Of a stretch of 64,000 bases of DNA, positions 34,854 through 43,905 are shown piece by piece. This stretch comes from JBGPTK01 sp963797765 (GTDB taxonomy: Bacteria > Acidobacteriota > Terriglobia > Acidiferrales > UBA7541), in assembly GCA_963797765.1 (NCBI GenBank), contig CAWCQU010000004.1, positions 372,001 to 436,000 of the forward strand, given 5' to 3'. Position numbers and translations under genes: made by a program. Under the pieces are notes generated by a model. The model ran no database searches. It was not told the origin of the DNA and was given only the letters and a program-made list of their open reading frames with translations. Numbering within the stretch: position 1 is the stretch's first letter; each line of letters begins with the position of its first letter.

Positions 34854-35162
34854 ATGCCTGTTGATCGCGAACAAGTGATGGACGCAGTGCGCAAATGCTT
34901 TGATCCGGAAATTCCGATCAACATTGTGGACTTGGGATTGATCTACGACGTGCAAGTGACCGATGACGCGACCGTTAAGATCAAAATGACTCTCACATCG
35001 CAGGCCTGCCCCTCGGCTGCGTCAATTCCCGAGCAGGTGAAACTGCAGGTGGGCGCGATCGACGAGGTGCGGGACGTGCAGGTGGACGTGGTGTGGGAAC
35101 CGCAATGGAATCCCAGCATGATTACTCCTGAAGGCCGCCAGCGGCTGGGAATTGACGTGTAG
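34854..35162 (+). CDS. MIP18/DUF59 family Fe-S assembly protein (SufT-like)
   Basis: This 102-residue protein has the DUF59 fold: AVRKCFDPEIPINIVDLGLIYDVQV with the invariant DPE and DLGL motifs, then KMTLTSQACPSAASIPEQVK with the conserved Cys. Family members help insert iron-sulfur clusters into target proteins. A ferredoxin gene is encoded 285 bases away on the opposite strand, which is suggestive but not proof of a link. GAGGTGAT precedes the ATG. Confidence 0.87.
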   Translation: MPVDREQVMDAVRKCFDPEIPINIVDLGLIYDVQVTDDATVKIKMTLTSQACPSAASIPEQVKLQVGAIDEVRDVQVDVVWEPQWNPSMITPEGRQRLGIDV

Positions 35163-35233
35163 CAGATCGGCGTTTCGATCATTCGGATAACGTCCTTATT
35201 TGAAACGCCGTCGCGTGGCGACGACCCCTGTGC

Positions 35234-35300
35234 ACGGAACTTCAGGGGCAAAGTCCACTTTTTATGAACACGCTGATGTCGGAGCAAAAGCTCCGCCCCC
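35234..35300. repeat. two-hairpin repeat, copy 2
   Basis: ACGGAACTTCAGGGGCAAAG, a spacer, then ATGTCGGAGCAAAAGCTCCG. The block order matches 30003-30070, with a GGAGC-AAAA-GCTCC hairpin. It lies between the convergent SufT-like and ferredoxin genes and may also terminate transcription. Confidence 0.65.
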
Positions 35301-35446
35301 CCAAAACCTAATCAATCTCGAACTAGGACAGCACCACCACTCACCAGAATTTGACAGACGGAAAAACGAAAGCGGCAAGCAGTTTTGATCCTGCTTGCCG
35401 CTTCAATCGATCCGGGAAAACCACGCGCCGCCCGGCGCGAAAAAAT

Positions 35447-35716
35447 TTATCCCTTCTTTTTCGTGTACCAATCCGCGTTGATGGGAGTGAAGCTCGACCA
35501 TTTCTCCGGCAGGTCTTCCAGCGCGAAAATCGCCGTCACCGGGCAAACCGGAACGCAGGCGCCGCAATCGATACATTCATCAGGGCTGATATAAAGCTGC
35601 TTTTCGGCTTCGAAATCCGGCTCATCCTTGCGTGGGTGGATGCAATCCACCGGGCAGACATCGACGCAAGCCGTATCTTTCGTTCCGATGCAGGGCTCAG
35701 CAATTACGTAGGCCAT
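35447..35716 (-). CDS. fdxA: ferredoxin, two-cluster type
   Basis: This 89-residue ferredoxin has an N-terminal CIGTKDTACVDVCPVDCIH motif (3Fe-4S or 4Fe-4S type) and a second CIDCGACVPVCPVTAI motif for a 4Fe-4S cluster. The C-terminal FALEDLPEKWSSFTPINADWY extension is characteristic of the seven-iron ferredoxin family. It carries electrons in the cytoplasm. AAGGAG lies 9 bases before the ATG. The partner enzyme is not evident. Confidence 0.92.
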   Translation of the reverse strand: MAYVIAEPCIGTKDTACVDVCPVDCIHPRKDEPDFEAEKQLYISPDECIDCGACVPVCPVTAIFALEDLPEKWSSFTPINADWYTKKKG

Positions 35717-35926
35717 AAAACGCTCTCCTTGGGCAGAATCGTCGTTCGGGCGTTTCTGTTGGTTCCCGGATAAAAAATCGAAACCGGGTTTATATCACCA
35801 AATTCCAGCGGGAACAAGTCCGCAGGCGAATCAGTGCTGATCAACATCCCATGCTAGCACATTTCCCGCCGGCAAAGTTGAGAGCGGCGTTGCGTGCAGA
35901 GCGCTCTCGAAATATCGCACCACCGG

Positions 35927-35954
35927 TTGAAGCCATCGCATCTGAGGTTATAGT
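35927..35954 (+). promoter_or_regulatory. candidate promoter for the UPF0173 gene
   Basis: TTGAAG at 35927-35932, a 16-base spacer and TATAGT at 35949-35954, about 115 bases before the ATG at 36071. The remainder of the 354-base interval 35717-36070 shows no gene. Confidence 0.4.
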
Positions 35955-36070
35955 ATGACTGTTCGACCGCGCTGCGATTGCCGGCTGATGAAGAAATGGG
36001 CGGGTGGCTGGCAGCCCTGGCCGACGGCATACTCCCGGCACAATTCTTATTTCCCAGAGAGGAGGCCATC

Positions 36071-36820
36071 ATGCTTCAAATGCGAGGAAACACCATTCAG
36101 TGGCTGGGCCACAGCACGTTTAAGATTACGACGCCCTCGAAGCACGTGATCCTGATCGATCCCTGGATCGATACGAACCCGGTTTGCCGCGAGGATTGCA
36201 AGAAAGTGGATCGAGTGGACGTGATCCTGATCAGCCACGCGCATTCCGACCATTTCAGCGATGTGCTGCCGCTGGCCAAGAAATTTCAGCCGCAAATCGT
36301 GGCGAATTACGAGACGGCGATGTGGCTGAGTTCGAAGGGAGCGCGGAACACGCTGCCGATGAACAAAGGCGGCACGCAGAAAGCTGGCGAAATCGAAGTC
36401 ACCATGGTACACGCGATTCACTCGAACAGTATCGAGGACGACGGCCATCTGATCTATGCGGGCGAGCCGTGCGGATATATCGTGCGCCTGCCGGGCGGAT
36501 TGACGTTCTATCATGCGGGGGACACCACGGTGTTCGGCGATATGAAGCTGATCGGCGAACTCTATTCGCCTGAGCTGGCCTGCCTGCCGATTGGCGACCG
36601 TTTTACAATGGGTCCGCGGGAAGCGGCCCTGGCTATTCGCTTACTAAACGTGCGCCATGTGATTCCCATGCACTTTGGCACGTTTCCGGCGCTGACCGGA
36701 ACGCCCGAGGAGTTGCGTCATCAAACCCAAGACATCAACAACCTGGAAATCTACGCACTGAAACCGGGTGAATCGCTCGGGGAAGAATCTCGAACTGCAA
36801 AGCATAAATCAGCCGACTAG
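36071..36820 (+). CDS. UPF0173 metal-dependent hydrolase
   Basis: From the ATG at 36071 (GAGGAGG upstream) this 249-residue protein is a metallo-beta-lactamase fold. Its blocks are IQWLGHSTFKI, ILISHAHSDHFSD (the HxHxDH zinc motif), GLTFYHAGDTTVFGDM and RHVIPMHFGTFPALTG. The UPF0173 family is widespread and lacks a settled substrate. The gene heads a plus-strand group of short genes. Confidence 0.9.
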   Translation: MLQMRGNTIQWLGHSTFKITTPSKHVILIDPWIDTNPVCREDCKKVDRVDVILISHAHSDHFSDVLPLAKKFQPQIVANYETAMWLSSKGARNTLPMNKGGTQKAGEIEVTMVHAIHSNSIEDDGHLIYAGEPCGYIVRLPGGLTFYHAGDTTVFGDMKLIGELYSPELACLPIGDRFTMGPREAALAIRLLNVRHVIPMHFGTFPALTGTPEELRHQTQDINNLEIYALKPGESLGEESRTAKHKSAD

Positions 36821-36850
36821 AAAGAGTGTGTGTAAAGAAAGGAGGCACGT

Positions 36851-37300
36851 TTGGTGTGCGGCACAGAACTGCGAGCCTGGACAGAGTTCGTCTTCTACGT
36901 GGTTGGAATTGGCGCCGCGGTCTTGTCCGTGTGGCAATATCGCCAGAACTCGAAGCAAGAGCGCATCCGCTGGATGTTCGAGATGCACCGCCGCTTCTAT
37001 GCGGATGCGGGGCTTTGCGCGATGCGTATGAAAATTGACGAAGGGGATACTCGATTTGTCCAAGAGGAGGATGCGAACCTCCTTGGTCAACTCGACAATT
37101 ATCTGAATTTCTTCGAATTCCTTGCATACCTCTGGAGTCAGAAACAGCTTTCAAAGGCTGAAATCTTGGCGATGTTCGAGTTACCTCTAACGGATCTGTC
37201 GGCCAACTCCAGCGTCCTAGAATACATTTGGAAATGGGGATACGAGTGGCTGGGTGAGCTTCTGAAAGAATTGGGGTATCCTAGAACTCATGAAGCCTAG
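36851..37300 (+). CDS. membrane-anchored protein, DUF4760-like
   Basis: This 149-residue protein has one N-terminal membrane helix (EFVFYVVGIGAAVLSVWQY) and a helical cytoplasmic part (MFEMHRRFYADAGLCAMR, DNYLNFFEFLAYLWSQKQLS). It resembles DUF4760-type proteins, which have no defined role. GGAGG lies 5 bases before TTG 36851 and 8 before GTG 36854; either could start it. Its end overlaps the next gene by 11 bases, so the two are linked. Confidence 0.7.
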   Translation: MVCGTELRAWTEFVFYVVGIGAAVLSVWQYRQNSKQERIRWMFEMHRRFYADAGLCAMRMKIDEGDTRFVQEEDANLLGQLDNYLNFFEFLAYLWSQKQLSKAEILAMFELPLTDLSANSSVLEYIWKWGYEWLGELLKELGYPRTHEA

Positions 37301-37727
37301 GCTAGATTATTTATTCGTGTATGGAACCCTGAAGCGCGGGTTCGGCCTTCATCGCGTGCTGAAACAACTTGACGCCCAGTTCGCCGGAGCGGGAAGCATA
37401 CGGGCGCGTCTTTATGATCTGAAGGACTTTCCCGGTGCACTGCCTTCCAGCGTAGGTGAGCATCGAGTGGAGGGAGAGATTTACGAACTCAAAGATCCCA
37501 TTAGCCAGCTGAAAATACTGGATCAAGAGGAAGAATTTTATCCGGACAGCCCTCGCAAAAGTCTGTTTGTCCGGGAGGTAACAAAAGTCCGCCTTAGAAA
37601 CGGCCTCACTCGCGAAGCCTGGGTTTATTTCCTGAACAAAAAGCCAGCCGGCGCGAGGGCCATACCGCGAGGCAATTACACACCAATCCAGCAAGGAAGG
37701 GCGCGTGCCCATGTCCGCAATCGTTAA
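37290..37727 (+). CDS. gamma-glutamylcyclotransferase-like (AIG2 family) protein
   Basis: This 145-residue protein shows the family's FVYGTLKRGFGLHRVL opening with the YGTL substrate loop, then GSIRARLYDLKDFPGALPS and VEGEIYELKDP. The catalytic Glu is probably in the LDQEEEFYPDSP segment. Such proteins release 5-oxoproline from gamma-glutamyl amines or peptides; a related theme is the gamma-glutamyltransferase gene at 15415. It overlaps its upstream neighbour, and the methyltransferase gene begins inside its end. Confidence 0.85.
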   Translation: MKPRLDYLFVYGTLKRGFGLHRVLKQLDAQFAGAGSIRARLYDLKDFPGALPSSVGEHRVEGEIYELKDPISQLKILDQEEEFYPDSPRKSLFVREVTKVRLRNGLTREAWVYFLNKKPAGARAIPRGNYTPIQQGRARAHVRNR

Positions 37728-38361
37728 CACTAAAGTGGAGAAGTATGTCTATGGCTTGTTGCCGCGGCGCGACGCAGTGGTGACGGAGATGGAACGTTAT
37801 GCGACGAAGCACAGCGTTCCCATCATTGGCCCGGCGGTGGCGCGGATGCTTTATTTGTTGGCGAACGTCTCGGGAGCCAAGCGAATGTTCGAGATGGGCT
37901 CGGCCATCGGATATTCCACCATCTGGCTGGCGCGAGCGGCAGGACCGGAGGCCGAGGTTTATTACACTGACGGCGATCCGGCAAACGAAAAAAGGGCCCG
38001 GGATTACGCTACGCGAGCCGGTGTGGCGGACCGCATCAAATTCATGGTGGGTGACGCGATCGATTTGATCGATGAAACTTCCGGAGAATTCGATTTGATC
38101 TTCATTGACGTGGACAAGCACCAGTATCCCGCGGCGTTGAAGAAGGCATTGCCGCGGCTGCGCAGCGGCGGGCTGCTGATTACGGATAATACTCTGTGGT
38201 CGGGCCGAGTGACGCGTCCGGCGAAAAAGAAGGACAAGGAGACGCGCGGAATTCAGAAATTTAACCGCGCGGTATACTCCTCGGACGAACTGTTCCCCGT
38301 GATAATCCCTCTGCGCGATGGCGTTGCCGTGTGCCTGAAAAGCCCGCGGCCACGGCCTTAA
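37711..38361 (+). CDS. O-methyltransferase, class I SAM-dependent
   Basis: This protein (216 residues from the ATG at 37711; a GTG at 37705 is also possible) belongs to the caffeoyl-CoA/catechol O-methyltransferase group. It has the SAM loop FEMGSAIGYSTIWLARA, the acidic YYTDGDPANEKRA strand end, metal-binding Asp in LIFIDVDKHQYP and TDNTLWSGRV. AAGGAAGG precedes the start. It overlaps the preceding gene by 17 bases. The substrate is unknown. Confidence 0.9.
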   Translation: MSAIVNTKVEKYVYGLLPRRDAVVTEMERYATKHSVPIIGPAVARMLYLLANVSGAKRMFEMGSAIGYSTIWLARAAGPEAEVYYTDGDPANEKRARDYATRAGVADRIKFMVGDAIDLIDETSGEFDLIFIDVDKHQYPAALKKALPRLRSGGLLITDNTLWSGRVTRPAKKKDKETRGIQKFNRAVYSSDELFPVIIPLRDGVAVCLKSPRPRP

Positions 38362-39272
38362 TTGCCGCGGAAGAAATTGCGGAGGAAGAAACCCAGATTG
38401 GCGGGGCGTTCGGCCAAGCGGCGCATGAAATAAGGAAACCAATCGCGGCCGAACGGAAGATAAACCCGCAGGCGATAACCTTCTCGAATCAATTGTTCCT
38501 GTAAATCCGTGCGAATCCCGTAGAGCATCTGGAATTCGAACTGTTCGCGGCCGATGCCATTTTTGGCGGCAAAATCCTTGGTCGCGGCGAGCATATTGGG
38601 GTCATGAGTGGCGATGCCGTGATAGATGCCGCTCGGCAACAGCAGGCGCATCACCTTGACGTAATTCGCGTCTACATCCTCTTTTTTTGGAAACGCAACA
38701 TCGGGCGGCTCTTTGTAAGCGCCTTTGCAAAGGCGGATGCGGCAGCCGATCGCGATTAAATCCTTCACATCCTGCTCGGTGCGATAAAGATAAGACTGCA
38801 CCACCACGCCCATGGAATTGCTTTTGGCGCGAACGCGCTTGCAGATGTCGATGGTTCGCTGGGTGTAGGCGGAAGCTTCCATATCGACGCGCACAAAATT
38901 ATTATGGCCAGCCGCGCGCGCGATGATCGATTCCAGCAACTCCTGGCAAAGAGTCTCGCCCAGATCGAGTCCGAGCTGCGTCAGCTTGAGCGAGACATTC
39001 GCGTCCAAATTTTCGCCTGCAATTCGATCGAACATGCCCGCGTAGGACTCCGCAGCCTGGCGGGCCGCCGCTTCATTGGTCACGTTCTCGCCGAGACAAT
39101 CGAGGCTGACCATCCGGCCGGCCTGATTCAGCGCCCGCGCCGCAGCCAGTGCTTCTTCCAGGGATTCGCCGGCCACAAATCGCCGCGCCATGCGACGGCT
39201 CGCGCCGTTGTGAGTGACGAAATGCGCCAACCGGCGCTGTCCCGACAAATACAGAAGGGTGCTGCGGAGCAT
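38358..39272 (-). CDS. proline dehydrogenase
   Basis: This 304-residue flavoenzyme oxidises proline to pyrroline-5-carboxylate. Blocks include VSLKLTQLGLDLG, FVRVDMEASAYTQRTIDI, VVVQSYLYRTEQD, IRLCKGAYKEP, GIATHDPNML and the proline-binding YLPFGRDWFPYFMRRLAERP. It is the short, monofunctional type without the P5C dehydrogenase domain. It converges with the methyltransferase gene, overlapping by 4 bases. Together with arginase it hints at arginine/proline catabolism. Confidence 0.93.
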   Translation of the reverse strand: MLRSTLLYLSGQRRLAHFVTHNGASRRMARRFVAGESLEEALAAARALNQAGRMVSLDCLGENVTNEAAARQAAESYAGMFDRIAGENLDANVSLKLTQLGLDLGETLCQELLESIIARAAGHNNFVRVDMEASAYTQRTIDICKRVRAKSNSMGVVVQSYLYRTEQDVKDLIAIGCRIRLCKGAYKEPPDVAFPKKEDVDANYVKVMRLLLPSGIYHGIATHDPNMLAATKDFAAKNGIGREQFEFQMLYGIRTDLQEQLIREGYRLRVYLPFGRDWFPYFMRRLAERPANLGFFLRNFFRGN

Positions 39273-39372
39273 CAGGAATCGCTCCGCGGCGATGAAGCTC
39301 TAAAGGATGGACTGGGGAATCTGGGCATCCAAAACAAATTATGCCTTGCCGGAACGAATGGCGCTAGTGCCC

Positions 39373-40311
39373 TTAACCTTCTTGGTGCGCTTCCAGAAAC
39401 TTCTCGGCATCAATGGCAGCCATGCATCCGGAACCTGCGGCGGTCACAGCTTGCCGGTAAACGTGGTCCTGCACATCGCCCGCGGCAAATACGCCTTCGA
39501 CGTTGGTTCTGCTCCCGTTCTTGGTAATCAGATATCCGGATTCATTCATATCGAGCTGGCCTTTGTAAATCTTGGTGTTTGGATCATGGCCAATACCAAT
39601 GAATAGGCCGTCTATCGCGAGGGTCGACACCTGGCCCGTATCCGTATTCCGCAGCCTCACCCCTTCGACATTCTCCTTCGAATGCCCCAGCACCTCTTCC
39701 ACGATCACCGGCGTGATGAAGTGAATTCTTTCATTTGCGCGAGCGCGATCCAGCATGATCTTTGAAGCGCGGAATTCGTTGCGTCGATGCAGGATACTGA
39801 CGCGCTTGGCAAACTTCGTGAGGAAAGTTGCTTCTTCCATGGCCGTATCGCCGCCGCCCACCACGGCGATTTCGCGCTCGCGAAAGAAAAAACCATCGCA
39901 GGTGGCGCAGGTGGACACTCCGTGCCCTAGCAGCTTGCGTTCCGATTCCAGGCCAAGCATGCGCGCCGATGCGCCCGCAGCGATGATCAGCGTTTTCGTT
40001 TCGAATACTTCAGTCCCGGCCGTGATTTTAAACGGACGGCTGCTCAAATCCACGGCAGTCACCGCGCCGGATTTGAAGACCGCGCCAAAGCGCTGGGATT
40101 GGTCGCGCATTCGTTCAATTAACTCTGGGCCAAGAATACCTTCCGGGAACCCCGGAAAATTCTCCACCATAGTTGTCAAAGTGAGCTGCCCGCCGGGCTC
40201 GTGGCCATCCAGAACGATGGGCATCAGATTTGCGCGCGCGGCATAAATCGCCGCAGTCAGGCCGGCACAGCCACTGCCAATAATGACGACTTTGTGCACA
40301 ATATTCTCCAA
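39373..40311 (-). CDS. trxB: thioredoxin reductase
   Basis: This 312-residue FAD/NADPH enzyme reduces thioredoxin. The FAD site is VVIIGSGCAGLTAAIYAARA, with Cys where Pro or Ala is more usual. The redox-active pair is CATC in GVSTCATCDGFFF, the NADPH site is VVGGGDTAMEEA, and the C-terminal FAD block is GVFAAGDVQDHVYRQAVTAAGSGCMAA. Length is standard. It is 100 bases upstream of proline dehydrogenase on the same strand. Confidence 0.95.
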   Translation of the reverse strand: MENIVHKVVIIGSGCAGLTAAIYAARANLMPIVLDGHEPGGQLTLTTMVENFPGFPEGILGPELIERMRDQSQRFGAVFKSGAVTAVDLSSRPFKITAGTEVFETKTLIIAAGASARMLGLESERKLLGHGVSTCATCDGFFFREREIAVVGGGDTAMEEATFLTKFAKRVSILHRRNEFRASKIMLDRARANERIHFITPVIVEEVLGHSKENVEGVRLRNTDTGQVSTLAIDGLFIGIGHDPNTKIYKGQLDMNESGYLITKNGSRTNVEGVFAAGDVQDHVYRQAVTAAGSGCMAAIDAEKFLEAHQEG

Positions 40312-40489
40312 CGTATTGGATTCTGCCCGGGTGCTTTGCGATGCAACTCAGGAAACGCGCTATTTTAGCACCGCGCGATTGCCGGATGCCAACCGGATCG
40401 GAAATTCCCGCGTCGCCGGGGCAGCGCGGCAACTCATTTGCGCCGAACCCGGAACGTGAACAATAATAATGCGTGCATGAGTTCGAGCG

Positions 40490-40864
40490 ATGCTGACCCC
40501 TTCTCAGATGTTGGCGTTTTTCAACGAAGTTGTCTTCGTGTTGCTGGGCGCTTTGCTCATCCTGGTTGCGCTCAGCGGCCGTTTCTCTCATCCAGGCCAT
40601 TCAAAATTCTGGATTATTTTGGGCGTCGCATTGCTTTACTGGGCGCTGCGAATCTGGATGCGAAGAACCGGAGTGCAACCTCATTGGGCGCTGCAGGTGC
40701 GAGCGATTTCGCTGGCGCTGTTGGGTGCGCTGGTACTGGCAATCGCGTGGCTGCCATTTTCCTTCGGCGCGCCCCTGCTCGCCGCCTCAGGCTGTGTGCT
40801 CGCGCTCCGCGGAATTCTAAGCGCGGCGTTTCTCGCTCGAACGCCGCGCCGCCAATCCGCCTAG
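40490..40864 (+). CDS. small four-helix membrane protein
   Basis: This 124-residue protein consists of about four hydrophobic spans (NEVVFVLLGALLILVAL, FWIILGVALLYWALRIW, AISLALLGALVLAIAWLPF, and one more) with a basic tail (ARTPRRQSA). I recognise no family. It is divergent from trxB with 178 bases between. Coding quality and hydrophobic pattern support a real gene. Confidence 0.6.
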   Translation: MLTPSQMLAFFNEVVFVLLGALLILVALSGRFSHPGHSKFWIILGVALLYWALRIWMRRTGVQPHWALQVRAISLALLGALVLAIAWLPFSFGAPLLAASGCVLALRGILSAAFLARTPRRQSA

Positions 40865-41034
40865 CAACGCAAGAACCGGCCTGAATCCCATCCGCGGATC
40901 ACGAATCGTGTTCCTAAATATTCGCCGGACTGTATAATCCCACCGCGTAAGCCAGCCCCGGCCCTGGGTCTTAATTCGATGGAAGCGGCAATTCGATCGT
41001 GCGGCACACGGCCGCACGCTTGGGAGGAACTTAG

Positions 41035-41475
41035 ATGCTGAAAGAATTCAAAGAGTTCGCGATGCGCGGAAACGTGCTCGACATGGCGGTAGGCATCATC
41101 ATCGGCGCGGCGTTCGGAAAAATCGTCACCTCGTTTGTGACAGACATTCTGATGCCGCCGCTCGGCTTGCTGATAGGCAAAACCGATTTTTCAGGATTGT
41201 TTCTCAATCTCTCCGGCAAGGGCTACGCCACGCTGGTCGAGGCCAAGGCAGCGGGCGCGCCCACTTTGAACTATGGAATGTTTCTAAACACGGTCGTCGA
41301 TTTCCTGATCGTCGCTTTCGCGATTTTCCTGCTGGTAAAACAGGTGAACCGGATGACCAGGAAACCAGCTCCAGCGGCAGCTCCCACGACGAAGGATTGT
41401 CCCTATTGCATTTCGGCAATCCCCATCAAGGCTGTGCGTTGCCCGAACTGTACGTCCGAACTGCGCGCTGCCTAG
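41035..41475 (+). CDS. mscL: MscL mechanosensitive channel with C-terminal zinc ribbon
   Basis: This 146-residue protein opens as MscL: EFKEFAMRGNVLDMAVGIIIGAAFGKIVTSFV for the gate helix and LNTVVDFLIVAFAIFLLVKQVNRM for the second helix. It relieves hypo-osmotic pressure by opening a wide pore. The usual cytoplasmic helix is followed by an added zinc ribbon, CPYC then CPNC (residues about 122-140). GGGAGGAA precedes the ATG. Confidence 0.93.
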   Translation: MLKEFKEFAMRGNVLDMAVGIIIGAAFGKIVTSFVTDILMPPLGLLIGKTDFSGLFLNLSGKGYATLVEAKAAGAPTLNYGMFLNTVVDFLIVAFAIFLLVKQVNRMTRKPAPAAAPTTKDCPYCISAIPIKAVRCPNCTSELRAA

Positions 41476-41547
41476 CGATGGCCGGAAATCAATAGCAACT
41501 GCGGCGTCTCGATCCTCGATGCAAATTTTTGGAAGAACGCAGCAGGA

Positions 41548-43815
41548 TTACGACGAATGTGAGGCGCGGTGCGCCTTGATTTCATCCAGATGTTGTTTCA
41601 AACGCTGCAGGACGTCCTGCTCGAGCCCGGAATCAATTTCCCGTTCCACTTCCGCCAGTGCGAAGTGGACGATATCGTGGTGGTGCAGCTCCGCGCCACC
41701 CAATTTGTCGCCGAATTGCAGCCACAACTTGTGCAACAGATCGATTTCCTTGGGCGTAAGCCGCGGCGCGTGCGGACCCAAATAAAAAATCTGCTCTTCG
41801 CCGGTCGGCGCAAATATTTCCAGCGTCAATTGAGGCCGCGGCTCGGGCAATCGTTCCCAGTTCAGCCCAATCTTGCGAGCCTGCTCCGCGATCGGCAGCT
41901 TCGAAGAGCTTCCCGCCACGACCGCCGCAGACTCCAGGTTCACCGCGGCGCGCAGAATTCCATCCCACAAGTCGTTGGTCGATGCGACGGCCAGCCGGAT
42001 CGGTTTCCCTTCCTTTTCCGCCATGGCCAGAACGCGTGTAAAAAGCAGTTGCTCGATGGTGCTGAAAAGCTGGTCCGGCGTCAGATCGTATTCACCAGAG
42101 GCGGATCGCCGCAAAAGGCGCATGTGCAGCACCACAATGTCCTGCTGTTCGGTTTTCACGCGCCGCAGCACTTGTTCCAGATGGTACAGCGCGTAATAGT
42201 TGCTCACCGGCACCAAAATATTTCCCGGCCGGCAGCCCACCGTTTGCGGAGAAAGGTCTGCTTCCTGCTCCAGGTTGAATTGATCGAGTTCCACGTGGGG
42301 CCCGTTCGTTCTTCGGCGGACCGTATATTCGGAAACCTCGAACACAGTGAAAAGTGCGATCGTGAATGTGACTCCGGCGATCGTCGCATCCGGCTTGGTA
42401 AACAAATTGATGATGGCCATTCCGAACAAAACCAGGGTGATCAGGCCCAGACCCACCGGAATTTCTCTCCCCGCGATTTTGAAATTGAGCGGGACGCGAT
42501 ATTCCCGGTCCTGCGGGTGGGTATAGCGCAAAACCAGAACCGCCGCGCCCTTCAGCGCAAAGCTCCAAATCACTCCGAAGGCGTACAGGTTTCCAAGAAA
42601 CGTCACGTCGCCGCGGCTGATCAGAATCGTGAGGAGTTGAAGCCCCACAACCATGTTGATAATCCGGTGGGAGGTGCCATAGCGCGGGTGCGGATTGCGA
42701 AACCAATCCGTCAACACGCCATCTTCCGACACGCGGTTCAACACGCCGTTCGAGCCCACAATCGCCGTGTTCACCGCGCCTGATAGAATCAACGTGCCCA
42801 CTACCACCACGAACACGTGAAATGCCAGCCGCATCCAGAACGGCCCCACCAGATGCATCGAAAGACCGCCGATCAAGTTGTCGAAGAAGTGCGGACGCAC
42901 GCTATCCGGAATGATCATCACGGCGAAGAAAGAAACCATGGACGTGAAGATCAGGCTGTAGACGAAAATGACCAGGCCGGTCTTTTTCAGGTTCGGCAGC
43001 TTGGGATGTTCGATTTCGCGGTAGACCTGCGCCAGCGATTCCTCGCCGCTCATGGCCAGCACCGAATGGCCCAAGCCGACGAATATGGCGATCAGCGTCA
43101 CTGTCTGAGGCAAGCGGCTGCCGGCCAGCCAGCCCAGCGCATTCTTGGTAAAGTGCATGTTGCTCAAGAACGGCGCGGGCGGCAATTGCGCGCCACGGAC
43201 CCACAGGGTGTAGCCACACCAGGCGATCAGCATCACCACCATCACCGTGGTGAACTGCATGATCCGCAGCGCCTTTTCGCTCGATTCGGGAATCCCTTTG
43301 ATATTCTGGCGCCAGAAATAGATTGTCACGAACACCGCAAACCACATGGCGGTTGTATTCACACTCAGATGGAGATTCAGGCGAAAATAGACAAACAACT
43401 CGTTGAGCACGCCTACCAGGTAAAGCCCTGCAGCCACTGCGCTGATCGGACCCGTCAGCACGTAATCGAACATCAAGGCGGATACCGAAACCTTGGCCAG
43501 CGTCCCGCCCAGCGCTTCTTTCACCACCCGGTAGACGCCGCCGCGGACGAACATCGCGCAGCTTTCCACATAGATGGCCCGCACCGCATAGGAAAACAAC
43601 ATGATGCCTAAAATGAACCAGGGAGCGGACTTGCCCAGGGCGTCTTCGGCAATCCCGCCGGCGTAATAGGCCGAGGAAGCCAGGTCGTTCAGCACGATCG
43701 CCGCGGCGCGCCAGAACGAAATAAAACTGAGCATCGCCGTGGTGGCGATTAGAACCTGGACGCCTGGCCGGGCAGTGCTTTGCGGTGGTACCGGACCCTT
43801 AGGAGTAGATGACAT
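41548..43815 (-). CDS. APC-superfamily permease with large C-terminal domain
   Basis: This 755-residue protein has about twelve transmembrane helices (residues about 20-490). APC-type features include VLIATTAMLSFISFWRAAAIVLNDLASSAYYAGG and GLGHSVLAMSGEESLAQVYREIEHP. A soluble C-terminal region of about 240 residues follows, with a stretch (GNILVPVSNYYALYHLEQVLRR...) resembling a universal-stress-type domain. It probably imports an amino acid or related compound, regulated by its tail. It is 90 bases downstream of the DUF971 gene. Confidence 0.85.
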   Translation of the reverse strand: MSSTPKGPVPPQSTARPGVQVLIATTAMLSFISFWRAAAIVLNDLASSAYYAGGIAEDALGKSAPWFILGIMLFSYAVRAIYVESCAMFVRGGVYRVVKEALGGTLAKVSVSALMFDYVLTGPISAVAAGLYLVGVLNELFVYFRLNLHLSVNTTAMWFAVFVTIYFWRQNIKGIPESSEKALRIMQFTTVMVVMLIAWCGYTLWVRGAQLPPAPFLSNMHFTKNALGWLAGSRLPQTVTLIAIFVGLGHSVLAMSGEESLAQVYREIEHPKLPNLKKTGLVIFVYSLIFTSMVSFFAVMIIPDSVRPHFFDNLIGGLSMHLVGPFWMRLAFHVFVVVVGTLILSGAVNTAIVGSNGVLNRVSEDGVLTDWFRNPHPRYGTSHRIINMVVGLQLLTILISRGDVTFLGNLYAFGVIWSFALKGAAVLVLRYTHPQDREYRVPLNFKIAGREIPVGLGLITLVLFGMAIINLFTKPDATIAGVTFTIALFTVFEVSEYTVRRRTNGPHVELDQFNLEQEADLSPQTVGCRPGNILVPVSNYYALYHLEQVLRRVKTEQQDIVVLHMRLLRRSASGEYDLTPDQLFSTIEQLLFTRVLAMAEKEGKPIRLAVASTNDLWDGILRAAVNLESAAVVAGSSSKLPIAEQARKIGLNWERLPEPRPQLTLEIFAPTGEEQIFYLGPHAPRLTPKEIDLLHKLWLQFGDKLGGAELHHHDIVHFALAEVEREIDSGLEQDVLQRLKQHLDEIKAHRASHSS

Positions 43816-43905
43816 GAGTTAGGAGGTGCGGGGAAGAACTATACGATTAATCCAAGCGAAAGAAAAGTCTGGAGAGGAAGAGCGATGCGCGAGTGGATAC
43901 GAAGG

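Noticed and set aside
30003..35300. CRISPR-like repeats
   Set aside because: The similar hairpins are kilobases apart with genes between. There is no regular spacer array and there are no cas genes.
41569..42783. 404-codon plus-strand frame
   Set aside because: It lies opposite the APC permease. Codon use and content are those of an antisense shadow.
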